Source: Acanthosoma haemorrhoidale (lineage: Eukaryota > Arthropoda > Insecta > Hemiptera > Acanthosomatidae). Taken from it: a DNA stretch of 64,000 bases. Below the pieces are notes generated by a model. It searched no databases and was not told where the DNA came from. It was given only the letters and a program-made list of their open reading frames with translations. Shown here piece after piece: positions 34,441 to 46,500 of the stretch (positions are counted from its first letter, which is position 1; each line of letters opens with the position of its first letter). A program made the translations under genes and the position numbers. The stretch covers positions 141,109,937 through 141,173,936 of the forward strand of contig OV884011.1 of assembly GCA_930367205.1 (NCBI GenBank). The letters are read 5' to 3'.

Positions 34441-34893
34441 GGTGACTAATATACATCAGTTTTTTGCTGCCTGCTCTTCATAAATCCAGTTCAGTAATCC
34501 AACGTTACCTCGAGGAGTAGTACCTACTAAACTATTGTAGAAAAATACGTCAAGCAGATTAGGATTTCGGTTGGGATCTGATGGCCAATAGGTGGCTGTG
34601 TCAGGAGAGATAGTGGAGTAACGTTTCCGTGTGATTGCTGAGAGCAAAGCACGTCCTCGTGTATTTGTGGATCTTGAGGACCAATGTTGGTGCTTCCTCG
34701 CTCACAAGGAAACGATGGCCGATGGAGTCTAGAAAGGAGATAAATTGGGAATCAGAAATGGATTTATTGGGAGGGCAGTGCACTGATGCTAGAGTAAGGG
34801 GGAAAGTGAAGGTGGTGACTAATAAACATCAGTTTTTTGCTGCCTGTTCTTCATACATCCTGTTCAGTCATCCAATGTTACCTCGAGGAGTAG
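34441..34893 (-). pseudogene. Jockey-clade LINE endonuclease fragment with flanking direct repeat
   Basis: Minus-strand reading from 34783: HCPPNKSISDSQFISFLDSI then GHRFLVSEEA, matching the CPP...LG-x-RF-x-x-GD block of Jockey endonucleases with the GD changed. A frameshift near 34640 leads into ISPDTATYWPSDPNRNPNLL and DVFFYNSL, the very characteristic SP-x-x-PTYWPSDP-x-x-x-PDLLDFF block. The sequences at 34441-34520 and 34814-34893 are direct repeats of 80 bp (about 70 identical bases), one on each side of the endonuclease piece. Domain order shows an internal ORF2 fragment without RT. The FFYNSL stretch matches the fragment at 1-650. Confidence 0.78.
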
Positions 34894-35694
34894 AGCATAG
34901 CTAGTCCTACTAACTGTAATTTCTCTTTCTCTGTAGATTAGGTAAATTAGAGATAGTTTTCCACCACCAATTCGTTGGCACTAGCCCATGGTTTCAGGGA
35001 AAGCTTGACCAGTTTATTTCTCCAGCCCCTTGATGGAGCATCCAGTGGCCCTTAGAAGGAAGTAGCACATAGCAATATGTTAAATCATGGAATATTATCC
35101 TCAAGAACTGTCACCTGACCTTTAATCAAGAGAATTGAGCATCAAAAGCGGAAGGATATTGTCCTGAATGAATTAAAAAGGCTATAGGAAATATAGAGGC
35201 AGACTGCTCTTACACCATAAGGTTCGAAAGGACTAACAACGGAAAAGTAGTACATCAACTTTTTGGTCAAGTGAAATCATTGACAGGAGTAACCACAAAC
35301 CAACTGAAACGAACAGCCTAACCTCAAAACTTATACAACCTTAAAGTTAAAAGTTTCAAAATATTTAAGTGTCAATTGTACATTGTATTAGGATTATAAA
35401 AATTGTTCGGTTGAACTATCCGTTACACTTTGGTGTGTTTCTTCTTGAAGATGCTAGGCAAAGAAAGCAAGAACGCTAAAGACAGTAGACATCCCTCTTC
35501 AATCAATGGAAACTTTCACATTGAAGAGACATTTGCATCTTGTCTTCTGGAGTGAGTGGCCTGATCCTATTTCTTGGCTGTGCCATTTGACCTCGAGGGT
35601 TGCCATCACCTAAACAAACGTCGTTAATTTTGGAAGTTTCATGCACTTTATTTATCTTCCACGATGAATTTATACACATATAGTAGACTAAAAT
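34894..35694. other. Intergenic stretch with a short unrecognised frame
   Basis: A plus-strand open stretch at about 35181-35324 encodes SYTIRFERTNNGKVVHQLFG and ends in a stop; it reads like protein but is short and I cannot place it. Nothing else recognised. Confidence 0.3.
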
Positions 35695-35870
35695 AACTAA
35701 TAGTAAGCCTGCTGACTACTAGCTGTGAAGTCGCGGGTTCAATCCCTGGCTCACCCTATGATTGTTTTCTTTGAGGATGGGGTTTGTCACGATTAATGCG
35801 TCAGCAGTCACGAATTCATCTTATCTGAATTCACTAGATAGATAATTCAGTAACTCCGTACAAAAAGCCT
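35695..35870 (+). repeat. Possible tRNA-derived SINE
   Basis: GCGGGTTCAATCCCTGG (B-box consensus and a nearly complete T-arm: four of five base pairs possible) follows a TGCTGACTACTAGCTGTGAAG stretch resembling an anticodon-arm region, and a non-tRNA body with CTATGATTGTTTTCTTTGAG follows. A real tRNA gene is unlikely because the A box and acceptor stem are not there. No second copy is evident, so the SINE call rests on the B box alone. Confidence 0.4.
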
Positions 35871-36225
35871 CCCTAAAGCCCTGGCTTAATAATATAACAT
35901 TTTTATTACTTTTTTAAAAATAATAAGTATTCCAATGTATTTACAATGGCATATACGAGATATACACAGCGGTATATACATAATATTTACACAAATGTAC
36001 TTGCAATTTTGTAGTGGCTTACCACCAATACAATGTTCACTATTATATTGTTGAGCGGTTTAAGTACAACATTTCTGAGAAAATTTGTATTGTTTATTAA
36101 AACAAAGGTACATTTAGAACTTTTTAAATGTTTAATTTGACATGTTGGGCAAAGTTTAATTTTTTTGTCTAGGTGTATTCCGTAGATTTCCCACAGCGTT
36201 GGAATTTCTGCGTTTTAAAGTTTGA
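35871..36225. other. AT-rich stretch
   Basis: Nothing recognised in this interval. Confidence 0.5.
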
Positions 36226-36590
36226 TTGTGTCGGGATCGAACGATAGGTGGTAGCAGCGACTCCATGGATTCGATTACTCTTAAGATGTTTCACATGCAG
36301 AGATTGGGAGGCGAACTTCCTCTGCAGAGACGCCCCCGCCGAGCCACGAAGGGAGCAGAGAGACCGGAGATATTAATCGCGAGCCGGTTTCACGGTACCC
36401 CGACAATGAACCGTACTCCTCACGGTCCTCCCTTTATGGCACTGCTCCGGGTCAGCTGTGCAGATGAGCTCTCGCCGTTGTAATTACTGGCGCAGTAATC
36501 TGCTCAGGCCGTAGCCTGTCTGTGAAATAGCTTCGCCGCTCTACCTGTGTGCTCTGTCTCCCACCAGGCATAACCCGAACTTCAAAAACA
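36226..36590. other. GC-rich island, possible promoter or exon
   Basis: Markedly more G+C than its surroundings, with several CpGs (GCCCCCGCCGAGCCACG and similar). A plus-strand frame of about 85 codons (36226-36483) runs through it but shows no domain; the minus strand has no long frame. It may be a first exon, a promoter or a fragment of an unknown element. Confidence 0.35.
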
Positions 36591-37195
36591 TCCAAAACCG
36601 TGGAACATTGCTTTTAATTAGAAATTCGCTACGTCAAACGTCCTCGAGGGTCTATATGCTGATACGGAGGAGCTAGTATTTTTCAATATGAGTAAAATAT
36701 CTCTTCAAACAGAGTAGTACCATGGTAAATAGCCACAACTTGGGATGATATTATTTATCTGAGTAGTAGGTATTTTTATATGTTACAACAAAAAAGCTTG
36801 GAATATCTCAAAATATATATTTTATATTGATATATTGTCCTCAGTCGACGTTTAATCTATTCAGCCATGATCAGGACTGTCATTTAGAACAACGACCATT
36901 TCGAAGCACAATAACATATCACAAGAACACAATACAATAACTCTTAGCTATAAGTTATAAATAATAAGATCGGCAAACAATAATAATAGTATAACAATAC
37001 ACCTATGGAAAGGATTATCTTTTCAATATTAGAAATCAATTGTTGTATATACCGAATTGGTAACTTTAACATAATAGTAAATTAATATTTTAAGATAGTT
37101 TATCAATGTTGCATAAAAAAGTAACTATGTTAAAACAAAAACCATTTTATAAATCTGAGATATATAAAAAAAACCAATTAGGATATGTAGGGTCG
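36591..37195. other. AT-rich stretch
   Basis: Nothing recognised in this interval. Confidence 0.5.
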
Positions 37196-37735
37196 TCACG
37201 AGGGGGGTGCCTAGTTGCCCTAGCCCTGGTGACGTAGTGAGGGATGATTAAGCTATGACCTGGACAATTGAAGGGTATGCTATCTGACTCCATATTTGTA
37301 TGCTGTATGTGCCCCGACAATGCCTGTTGTGGCCACGTCTTAATTATGAATAATTATAACTTCCCCTCTTCTCATATCAGACCTCGTATCTATGCCATCA
37401 AATGAATATCAGAAAATATGTATCTATGTTTCAATATGTTTAATAAAGGTTACGACGTCAGTGAGAGTGGGGTGGAGCTAGTGGGGGAAACAGCCGCAGG
37501 TGGGGACCCATCCCCACCACAGCTGGCCTCTTATATAAGCCCCGGCATTATACCGAATTAGCATAACGAACAGGACCTTCACTAGGAACACTACTCTCTC
37601 CTCTCTGCACTGAAGCTTGCTGCTCTACTTAAACCATGGTCTTCTCATTCAACTACCTCTGCATCTCTCCCTCCTAACCTCGCTATGTTTTAGTCCGGCG
37701 TTGTCGGGCCCCACACCTTTCTAGTGGGATTCTCT
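37196..37735 (+). repeat. Interspersed repeat C, modules 1 and 2, copy 2
   Basis: Module 1 (37196-37330) matches 20833-20985; module 2 (37682-37735) matches the reverse complement of 21231-21292. Between them lies a GC-rich segment with the inverted repeat GGTGGGG/CCCCACC (37499-37518) and a TATATAAG box at 37532-37539, which looks like an LTR or other promoter. Confidence 0.55.
37499..37560 (+). promoter_or_regulatory. TATA box downstream of a GC-rich hairpin
   Basis: A perfect 7-bp stem with 6-base loop (37499-37518) lies 13 bases before TATATAAG. The flanking 14-mer CCTCTTATATAAGC is identical at 4405-4418. This could drive transcription of repeat C or belong to an LTR. Confidence 0.35.
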
Positions 37736-40627
37736 AGGATTTTAACTTAGAATAGTGTAACGTTTACCTCACTAAAATGTAATATCTGAGAAATTTGAGC
37801 TCATAAGCGAAAACTAACGCCAGATTTGAATTCAAGGCATCAGATTTAAATGAAATCAGCTCCATATACTGCGGCACCAAAACTCACGTTGGCCTGGGTT
37901 ATGTATGAGCTGACTCCTAGTTGATCGATTTAGGCTGCAAAGTCGTCAAAGGAGCTATATTAAGGAATAACGATGGAGTTAATATACTGGCCGGTACGGG
38001 AATTACATGGAGATGTGCAGAATGTACCCCAGGAGTGGAGCGTATTCTATAATATCCGGGAACAATAGAGCACACTTGCAATCGACAATCGATGTAGTTG
38101 GTTATCTCAAGTTGTTCGGTCGGTCGGTATCGATTCAGAATCCGTGCCCCGGCTAGAAAGGAAGAGCACACAGCATTGCCGTTACAAATTGCTCCGGGGC
38201 ATGATCGCCCCTTTTAGCGCTTATTCAACCCCACTACCTTTTAATTATTCTGGAATATTTTAAGATAGGCTATCTCTCAACATTCCAGCTGTGCTATGAT
38301 ATCAGTACGCTCATAATTAATTTTATGTCAATATTAATGAGGGTATGAGCCACTGAGACTTTTATGCGTTCGCTGCAGTGTCTGTTTGCACTATTACTTA
38401 GAGCTTATCCAGACATTTTCCTCCCATAAATATACCATATGAAAAAAACAACAACTTACTTTAATACTAAAGTTTTATCGTGATTAGAGGTGTTATAAAA
38501 TTGACTTTTTGCCTTTCATATTTTTTTAACACCCCGTACCCCCGGTGCTTGATATTATATTTCCTACATATTTTATAATATTTGATTAGTCACAAGTATT
38601 AAAAATATTATAAAATAAAACTAAAAATTAACAATAGGATACAAAACATAATCGAATGAATAATGGGGGGATAAAGTAAATCACTATAACGTAATAATTT
38701 TTTAGTTGCAGGTACTGTAATCAATTTAGACAACACATACATTTTCATTGTAATAGATATTTACCAAACCTGGCTTTGATGGCCTCCATTGCTTTCATAA
38801 GTGTAAAAGAGATAATAAAATAAATCAGTTTATTTTCGCTCAACTGATTGTGAAATATCTACTAGTCAAGGCTTATGAATTGATTATTCGATTCATTGTT
38901 GAATTATTTACTCCTGTATCTGCTCCCATTTAGAGCTGAAATCTAATCGGGAGCACCTAACTTCTATTTATGGAAGTGAATAGATATCACATTTGATGAT
39001 TTGGACCCAAGCCTTCATTTCTTGAAACAATTACGCTAACACTTCACTGTACGTGAACCACATATTTATTATCAGATAAAGTATTTAAATCTTGAAGGCT
39101 CAAAATTCAGAGATCCTTTCATCTGGTAAAAAATAGGTTAATATCCCCCTTGGATTCTATCCTGAGAGATTTTTCTACGCTACCTAAAAAAGGTTTTTAT
39201 TTCAATGAACCTATAATTTTATTGGGTTAAAGAACAAGAGTAAGAGTAAGAGATGTGGATGATTTGGTGAAAGTAAAATGCAAATTTTTCAGTAGACACA
39301 TTTTATTGATTCAAATTTTTTACACTGATGTAAGGCTGGAAAATGTACTACTCAATCTAAAATGAATAATCTCTTAAGCATTTTTTGTAGACTTATAGTG
39401 ATTGGACCAAAAAAATGTAGATTTTATTTTAGAACTGCTCATTGACTTATCTGATTTTGTTATTTTGATTACTACTCCTTTAACCAAACACTCCAAATAT
39501 AATGCAACTCAAAATATGCAAATGTACATTCCATGCTAAGTGAGCTGGGTCTATATTTTTTGCAGGTTATAGTTTTACATAAACGAAATTGTTTAATGTC
39601 AAATGACATTTGGTTTTGCAATAGATAAAATACTCGTTGGAGATAATGCGGCTCACCATATGGTTTCATGATATGGAAAACATATCTCAAGTCTCGCTGG
39701 CAACATAGACCATCGATTAGGAAAGGATTTTTGGCTTAAACAGTTTTCAGTTTAATTTTTAATTTAATTATTACTTTGACATTTAATTATTCTACTTCAA
39801 CTGTTAAAAAATACGCAAACCAATAATACAATAAAAAACATAATCAAATATTTATATATAACCGTTACGGGCAAAAATATTTTTTTTTTTCTCACAAGCT
39901 AACCAAAGCACTACAATATTGGCGAAGCAAAACTTAGTGAAGATAATAGAATTTTTTTTCGGATGATGGAATGGTCTATTTTCAGACGGTATTAGTCAAT
40001 ATTAATTAAATTCTCAATGAAAAATATCAAGCAATGTAGGCATTAGACCGGTGGTAAAAAAGGAAACCAGACGAGCCTAGGCTCTCGATTCAATTCTATT
40101 GTCATAAGAACCACTAACCAACTCTTTTGTTCCATGGATTAGTCAGCAATCACAGCTTATGACAATAGCGTCAACATAACTTAAGAAATGGCTCATTGTA
40201 TCTTGTATCAACACTAATCAATATCCAATAATATATCAAAACTCACTTTCATTTAGGCAATAAAATGCATTTATTGGAGGTATTTGCGAACACAATGTCA
40301 ATGACAGTCTCACCGACTGTTAAATGCCACAGGACAGAAAAGTAAATTTTACCACGGGTACACTTTGTACACTTTCAGGAGTTCACTCAGCCATTCTTGA
40401 GTCTAAAGTTCTATCTAACAGGAATGTGAGCTGTTGAAAGCGGAGCGCTTAGGCATTATACCAACTTATGTTCTACATGTGGTCATAACACGGGAAAATA
40501 CATAATTTCTTATTTTTCCTTTAAAGTAAGAACCCACAACCAGCCAAACAACCCACATTTTTAGCATATTGCTAATGAGGACTCCAGGATATAATATATC
40601 TGACCATTTTCTCCAAATTATAAAATA
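37736..40627. other. AT-rich stretch, no recognised gene
   Basis: Short frames (37917-38171 minus, 39472-39690 minus) are unconvincing. No repeats with partners were recognised with confidence. Confidence 0.45.
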
Positions 40628-41937
40628 CTAGAGTGGTCTGAAAAGTTTCCGACCTCAACATGAAGATAGCAGAAGTCGTAAATAAAAGATCGTGAATTTC
40701 GTTGTTCATCTGTTGACAGTTACTCACCAAAGTTTCAGCCATTTTGGACGCGCAGTTGTTGTGTAACAGTCGTTTGAGTAAGTCGATGTGAGTGTTTTTA
40801 TGAAAATGGACAAAATCGAGTATCGAGCTGTCATTAAATATTTTTTTTTGAAAGGCCTATGCAAATCAAAGATGAGTCAATTCTATCTATGTATTCTATA
40901 TAGGATTCTATGTATGGGGACTCTGTACCATCATTTACCACAGTGAAATTTTGGGCAGCTGAATTTAAACGTGGTCATAAGAGCTTGGGAGACGATCCCC
41001 CTGGGAGACGTCCAAAAACTTCAACTACCGACGAATACATCGCCAAAGTTCACCAAATGGTGCTAGACGACCGCCGCATTAAAGTGAGAGAGATAGCAGA
41101 GGTTATGAACATGTCAAAAAAACGTGTTTGTCACATATTAAATCAACATCTAGAGATGAGAAAGCTGTCCGCGCGTTGGGTGCCGCGTTTGCTCAGGTTA
41201 GACCAAAAACGTGTTCGAATGAACATTTCCAACGCTCTGTTGGTGCAGTTTAGGCGCAATAAATCCGAGTTTTGGCACCGATTAATTACTGTGGATGAAA
41301 CTTGGATACACCATTATACGCCCGAAACAAAAATACAGTCCAAACAGTGGACTGCAAAGGGGGAACCGGCTTCAAAAAAAGCAAAAACTGTTTTTTCGGC
41401 TGGGAAAGTAATGGCGACTGTTTTTTGGGATAGTCATGGAGTTATTTTAATCGATTATTTCCAAAAAGGAAAAATTATTACAGGAGCATACTACGCATCA
41501 TTACTTGACAAGCTGAAGGCAGAACTTGCGGAAAAACGGCCACATTTGCAGAAAAAGAAAATCCTGTTTCACCAAGACAACTCACCGTCTCACACCTCAG
41601 CGGTTGCCATGGTGAAAATCCATGAATTACGGTTTGAACTGCTTGACCATCCTCCTTACTCACCAGATCTAGCCCCAAGCGACTTCTTTTTGTTCCCTCA
41701 TCTAAAAATTGCGCTCGGAGGACAGAGATTTTCGTCAAATGAAGAGGCAATCACCTTCGTGAACGATTATTTTGCAGAGAAAAACGCCGAGTACTATTTA
41801 GACGGGTTACAGAGATGGGAACATCGCTGTTAGAAGTGTGTAGAGTTACAAGGAGACTATACTGAAAAATAAAAAAAAAAATTCTGAAAAAACGTCTTGT
41901 ATCTTTGTGTGGTCGGAAACTTTTCAGACCACCCTCG
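40628..41937 (+). mobile_element. mariner (Tc1/mariner superfamily) DNA transposon
   Basis: A 1310-bp element, the usual mariner length, with inverted repeats sharing GTGGTCTGAAAAGTTTCCGA at both ends (reverse strand on the right), 26 of 28 bases identical at the outermost 28. TA dinucleotides flank it (40626-40627 and 41938-41939). One transposase gene fills it, with near-consensus residues but two lesions. The high similarity of the arms suggests a fairly recent insertion. Confidence 0.95.
40800..41872 (+). pseudogene. mariner transposase, frameshifted near the N-terminus and truncated at the C-terminus
   Basis: The longest open frame (40910-41833, 307 residues) covers the second helix-turn-helix (KVREIAEVMNMSKKRVCHIL), the linker WVPRLL, and the catalytic DD34D triad: Asp in VDETWIHHYTPE, Asp in HQDNSPSH, and Asp in YSPDLAPSDFFLFP, with exactly 34 residues between the last two. 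It would cut and paste the element at TA sites in the nucleus. The true start appears to be ATG at 40800 (MKMDKIEYRAVIKYFFLKGL), but a short duplicated stretch around 40880-40910 throws this out of frame. A TAG at 41831-41833 cuts off the last 12 or so residues (KCVELQGDYTEK follows in frame to TAA at 41870). Usual length is about 345 residues. Probably inactive. Confidence 0.93.
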
Positions 41938-41939
41938 TA

Positions 41940-42049
41940 TATATTTATAATAATTACTTAATGATCATAATTAGTGGACATATTTGTAGACTTGTTGTGT
42001 TCACGTTATCAGATGGAACCTCCCAGTAAAATTCGATGTCTCTAACAGT
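41940..42049. other. Short intergenic stretch
   Basis: AT-rich flank of the mariner, nothing recognised. Confidence 0.4.
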
Positions 42050-42182
42050 GGACCCACCATGATCATAACAGCCATACAGACCATAGGCCTGAAAACATGA
42101 GGTTTCATAATTCGGGAGGTCCTGGGCTTGAGTCTAGATCCTCCCAGTATATTTTTTTCTTTGGCTAGTAATTATTAATAAC
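42050..42182 (+). repeat. tRNA-derived SINE-like repeat D, copy 3
   Basis: CTTGAGTCTAGATCCTCCCA is followed by CAGTATATTTTTTTCTTTGG and CTAGTAATTATTAATAAC; the tail matches the other two copies closely while the head is decayed. Confidence 0.5.
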
Positions 42183-43104
42183 AGTGAGATTTATATCACA
42201 ACTAAAATTGACAACATAGGAGTTTTTATTGTTGAAAAAATATTTAAAAAATTCATGAACCAAAATAACTAGCAGTAGCGTTCTTACCCACTCTCTAGGT
42301 CCAATACTGACTGACTTGCATAGTAAGTTAGTGCCTACAAGCTGTCTAATTGTTATTTTCTTCCACCGACAAAGCTGAATTCCCCTCCCCCATTACAGTT
42401 GCTCCCCCCTCCCACCTAGCTCTACTTTTATTGTATAATGCCGAGAGGAGTGTCTTGCCCAGCGACTAGAAGAGACGATAAATCTAAACCTGTTCTATTT
42501 GAACGGAACAATGCCCACACCTAGCAGGCTGTAGTTCGTTATCTGGGCTTGTACTGCTCGCTTCGAAATTGATTCAGGTCTGCAGCAAGTCAAAAAGAAA
42601 ACCATCCCAACACAGACGTTTGCAAATTACCTTCTCAGCCTTTATTCCCGGTGTCTTAGCGCCTAATTACTATTGGCGAGCATGTAGAGTTACTATTCGC
42701 TATTTACACTAAAAGGCGTAATTTTTTCTTGTTTACTAAATGAGGTTTAGAATCGAAATAATATCTATGCCAACGTGAAATACCCACGTATGTCATTAAA
42801 TGAGCTTGTGTGGCCCATGGTTCATTTGCTTCGACATTTATTTTTACTATTAAAAATTATTATTTTTACATCAATCATGAGCTAATTAGTTTTTTTAATT
42901 ATTTCAAAAATCATTATAGGTGTTATTTATCAAACTATCTTAGTCAAAGAACATTGGCTTTTCAACAAACAAATGGAGAAGACTTGAGATGGAAGTAACT
43001 CGCATTAAAGACCTGATGCAGATATACTTAGTGTGTTGAAACGTTGTCAATCATAAATTTGGCGAAAATCTTACATTAATAAATTAGGGTATCATCAAAG
43101 TGAA
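42183..43104. other. Intergenic stretch
   Basis: A moderately GC-rich patch at 42360-42480 with C-rich tracts; no frame or repeat recognised. Confidence 0.4.
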
Positions 43105-43530
43105 ACTTCTTTATTGTGGTAAAATTAAAACCTGCCTTATTGGGCAATAAGTAATTGTGATAAATGTTCGCATTCATACCACATTTACAATGTTCATTCA
43201 CTCGCTCATTCATACTGTATTTATAAACTTCCCAGAGACCTCCCAAATCCACACACCTACGTCGCATGCGAAAGAGGAAGTGGTGTCTTGGTAAACCCCC
43301 ACGCTCCTCCGCCATTTGCGTCACGGCCAGGAGACCACTGCCTCTTTAATCTCCGAGGAGGATTATATGGATGAGTGGCGCAGTGAAATGACTGTTCTAG
43401 GGATTAGGGTGTTTGAACGGGTTACTATGGAATTTCATGAACTTGGAAGGGATGATTGATCTCATCAAGAATCTATCGTATAATAAGGTCGTTATGAAGT
43501 GGTTTTGTCGCTAACGTAATAAGGACATTA
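43105..43530 (-). mobile_element. LINE family A (Jockey-like) 3' end, copy 1
   Basis: On the minus strand it aligns with 49805-50330 from the end of the RT-coding part (CATAACGACC, ATGAAATTCCAT, CACCCTAATCCCTAGAACAG, TTTCACTGCGCCACTCAT blocks) through the 3' UTR (TTCCTCTTTCGCATGC, GAGGTCTCTGGGAA, TATGAATGAGCGAGTGAATG) to TTACTTATTGCCCAATAAGG and the end at about 43110. The coding portion is full of stops. No A tail remains. Confidence 0.85.
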
Positions 43531-46500
43531 ATAAATTTACAATATTTATTTTATACTTATACTCTTTTGGTGGCTATACTATTTAGAATTAGCTACAATA
43601 TGACAAGTAGTGAGAGTAATATATAAAATTCAAATACATAATTAAAATTTTTAAAATTACCAAAAAAAAATCTAAGGAACATCAAAACAATTAAAGCTTG
43701 GTAGACTAGATAGAGATATAGATTTATTAGTATTAATAGCCCGCAATCAGCCTTCTGACATCACTATCCAACATCTTTCTTTCGTCATCCTAAGCCAATT
43801 AGTAAACGATTTTCTTAATCTATTTTATTCCAATTTACTAATTATTAATAAGAATACATTTATACATATAACCATTATGGACACAAACATTATCCAACAC
43901 CATTTGGGAGATTAAATTAATAAAAAAGTTAATGTTAATACAGTTAACGACTGGCAGACAGAGGTAAAAATATGACAGTTCTGATTTACGAAAAACGAAA
44001 AGAAGTTCCCCAGTTACACCCTGAAATGATAATTGTGAACTATAAAAATCGTAGAAACATAAAAAAAACGCTATGTATTGCAATGTACGTAGCAGCTGGA
44101 TGCTAATAGCGAGAGCGTGCAATCATAGCATTATCAGAGATCACTATCTGCCAGTAAGATTAGAGTCACGTTTGCATATGATTCCTTATCTAACGGGATC
44201 CACTCTGGGCCAGCTGTGTCGTCTTCCTCAACTTTCTGCCCGGTAGCTGTGACCTACCAGTGCGCATTGCACCTCAAACTGTCACCGAAGGCTGAAAATA
44301 CCGAAGGTGTTTGTGGGATAAATGCCGTACGACGGGGTCAGGAGAAAAACGGTATAACTCCTTTTTTTTTTTTAATTTGTAAGAGAACAAAAATAAGATT
44401 AAAATTTTAATTTTCAGATGAAGGTCATTTATTTTAGAAGTTTTTAAAAGAACTTGTGACATGTGTAGTTGCCGCTGAACCAATCAGTTTGGATTAAAAC
44501 TGATGCAATGGTACTGTATATAAAATAAAGGAGAGGGGTTTTGTTTACCTACACTGCATAAGGAGTTTGGCCGTTTTCCCTTAAACTCCCAGCAATTATA
44601 TTGTTATCCTTCGAACCACCTATTATTTGTTGGTGAAGAATTAAGACTTAGACTAAATAGTCTTACCAAACTTCTGCCTTAGAGCTACAATATTTTGCGC
44701 GAAAACGAAAAAAAAGGAGCTATACTGCTTTAGCTCTAGTCAATAAATGACATGGTTGCTAACTACCAATATAGGATGGATGATGACAAAACCATTTGAC
44801 GAAAATATAATTTTGTTTAAATGACGTGACCATACGCTCTATAATCGAACAGCATCGTCTTTCGTCCCTATGTTTTGAAGTTCGATGATAAAGGGGCGGA
44901 ATCTAATCGATCTGAATTCCACGAAAGCCTGGACAACACTGTACACGTTACAGTTAAATTTTAATAACAAAAAACAGGGGGAAATCAATTAAACGTGAAG
45001 AAAGTATGTCCAGTCTCTTTTAAGCATTTTCAAGCCCTATCCCAGAAGCTAGTTAAAATTAATGTTCTGATTTCCCCCCTTGGCTGTGAACGGAATACAG
45101 ATGTGACACCTTTTGGACGAGTGCGGATGATTGAATCTGACCTCAAGAGCAATGCTAGGTGCTGGTCATTGAAAACCACAGCGAGTTTTAAATTAGTACT
45201 GCACCATAGCCCGTTGGCAATTTATGTGAATAGCATGTCTTATTTAGAGTCAGTTAACTACTGTCCTAGTTCTGTTCAATATACACCTGTAGGAAATTCA
45301 ATAGTTGTAAATGTTATAATATATATATATATATATCTGTCATACATATTCCCAAATGTTGTGTTTATTTTCTACGATGTGGTTTTTTTTTTTAAACAAA
45401 CTTTTTTGTTAATGGATCTCATTAGAATTTTTAATTATTAATTGTATGTATTGAATAAATGCTTTTTTTTTTATCTGTCTGCAGATATTTACCTTTGGTG
45501 AACGAAAGGTGCATAAAATTATCTATCCTGATCAAACATATTTTATTTTTGTTCTTATTCATCTCCAGAGTATTATAAATATTTATATTATAATGATGCT
45601 AGCGGCTTGGAAGCGATCAGCAGGCGTCAGGACACCTTAAGGTTCTTAAAAGCTGTATAGCCGAGGCCCCAAATTAATATCGCAATACAGTGTACAATAA
45701 GGTATAATGTAATGTAAAATGTATAATGTTAACACGCCATACATGGAATAAGCCCCACTAATTTATTCAACCATCTTTTTGTGGGATCAACTAGTTATCA
45801 ATTTACCAAATATATTTTTATATGTTACAGCAACACTTAAAAAAAAACCAACATGAAACTGGTAGTAAAAAATGAGTCAACGACAAGTAGGTATGTAAAA
45901 GATGTACTGCAAATTGTTTTCATACTGGATATGGGAAGGAATGTTTCCATAAAAAGTAACAAACGATGGAAGAGGACGATAAAGAGGAAGAAGACGGTCA
46001 GACACTGTTATTAAACTGCATCTTCCCGTTGACCTGGTGCACGACTCGAAAGCAGGAGGAGCCCGGCGAGAGGTATATTAGGAACCGAACTATCAGCCAG
46101 GCCCTCAGATCTCTATCTTGTACAGTTAGGGCCAGTAATGGCGGTCGGCAATCGGCATTTACTGGGCCAACGGGCCACTAGGGGAATGCCTACGCATATT
46201 CTTCTTCTTTATAGTAGTGTCTTTTTTTGGGTCACACATTGCCAAGTTTTTCGATACTCAATTGATGTTTAGAGGGAATACTGGATAAGCCATAAAACCA
46301 AATTTCACACGGGAGCAATTTAAAATAAATTGGTTTTGAGGTAAAATGACTAACTTCTTCTAAAAACTATTATGTCACCTCGTTTCAGTAAATTAAATGT
46401 AAATTTGTACAATGTAAAACCTTCGTTTTGAACCATCGGCATTTTTGTGGGTGAAGTGGCAATTCTCTATGATTCTCCTTTATAGTATTCAATTACCTGA

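Noticed and set aside
41478..41750. 90-codon minus frame inside the mariner
   Set aside because: Opposite-strand shadow of the transposase.
43360..43450. tRNA-like A box (GAGTGGCGCAGTG)
   Set aside because: The stretch aligns with the LINE-A coding end on the other strand (CACTGCGCCAC block), so it is not a SINE head.
44995..45441. 148-codon frame as a gene
   Set aside because: GTG start, second half is translated AT microsatellite and T runs, no motif.
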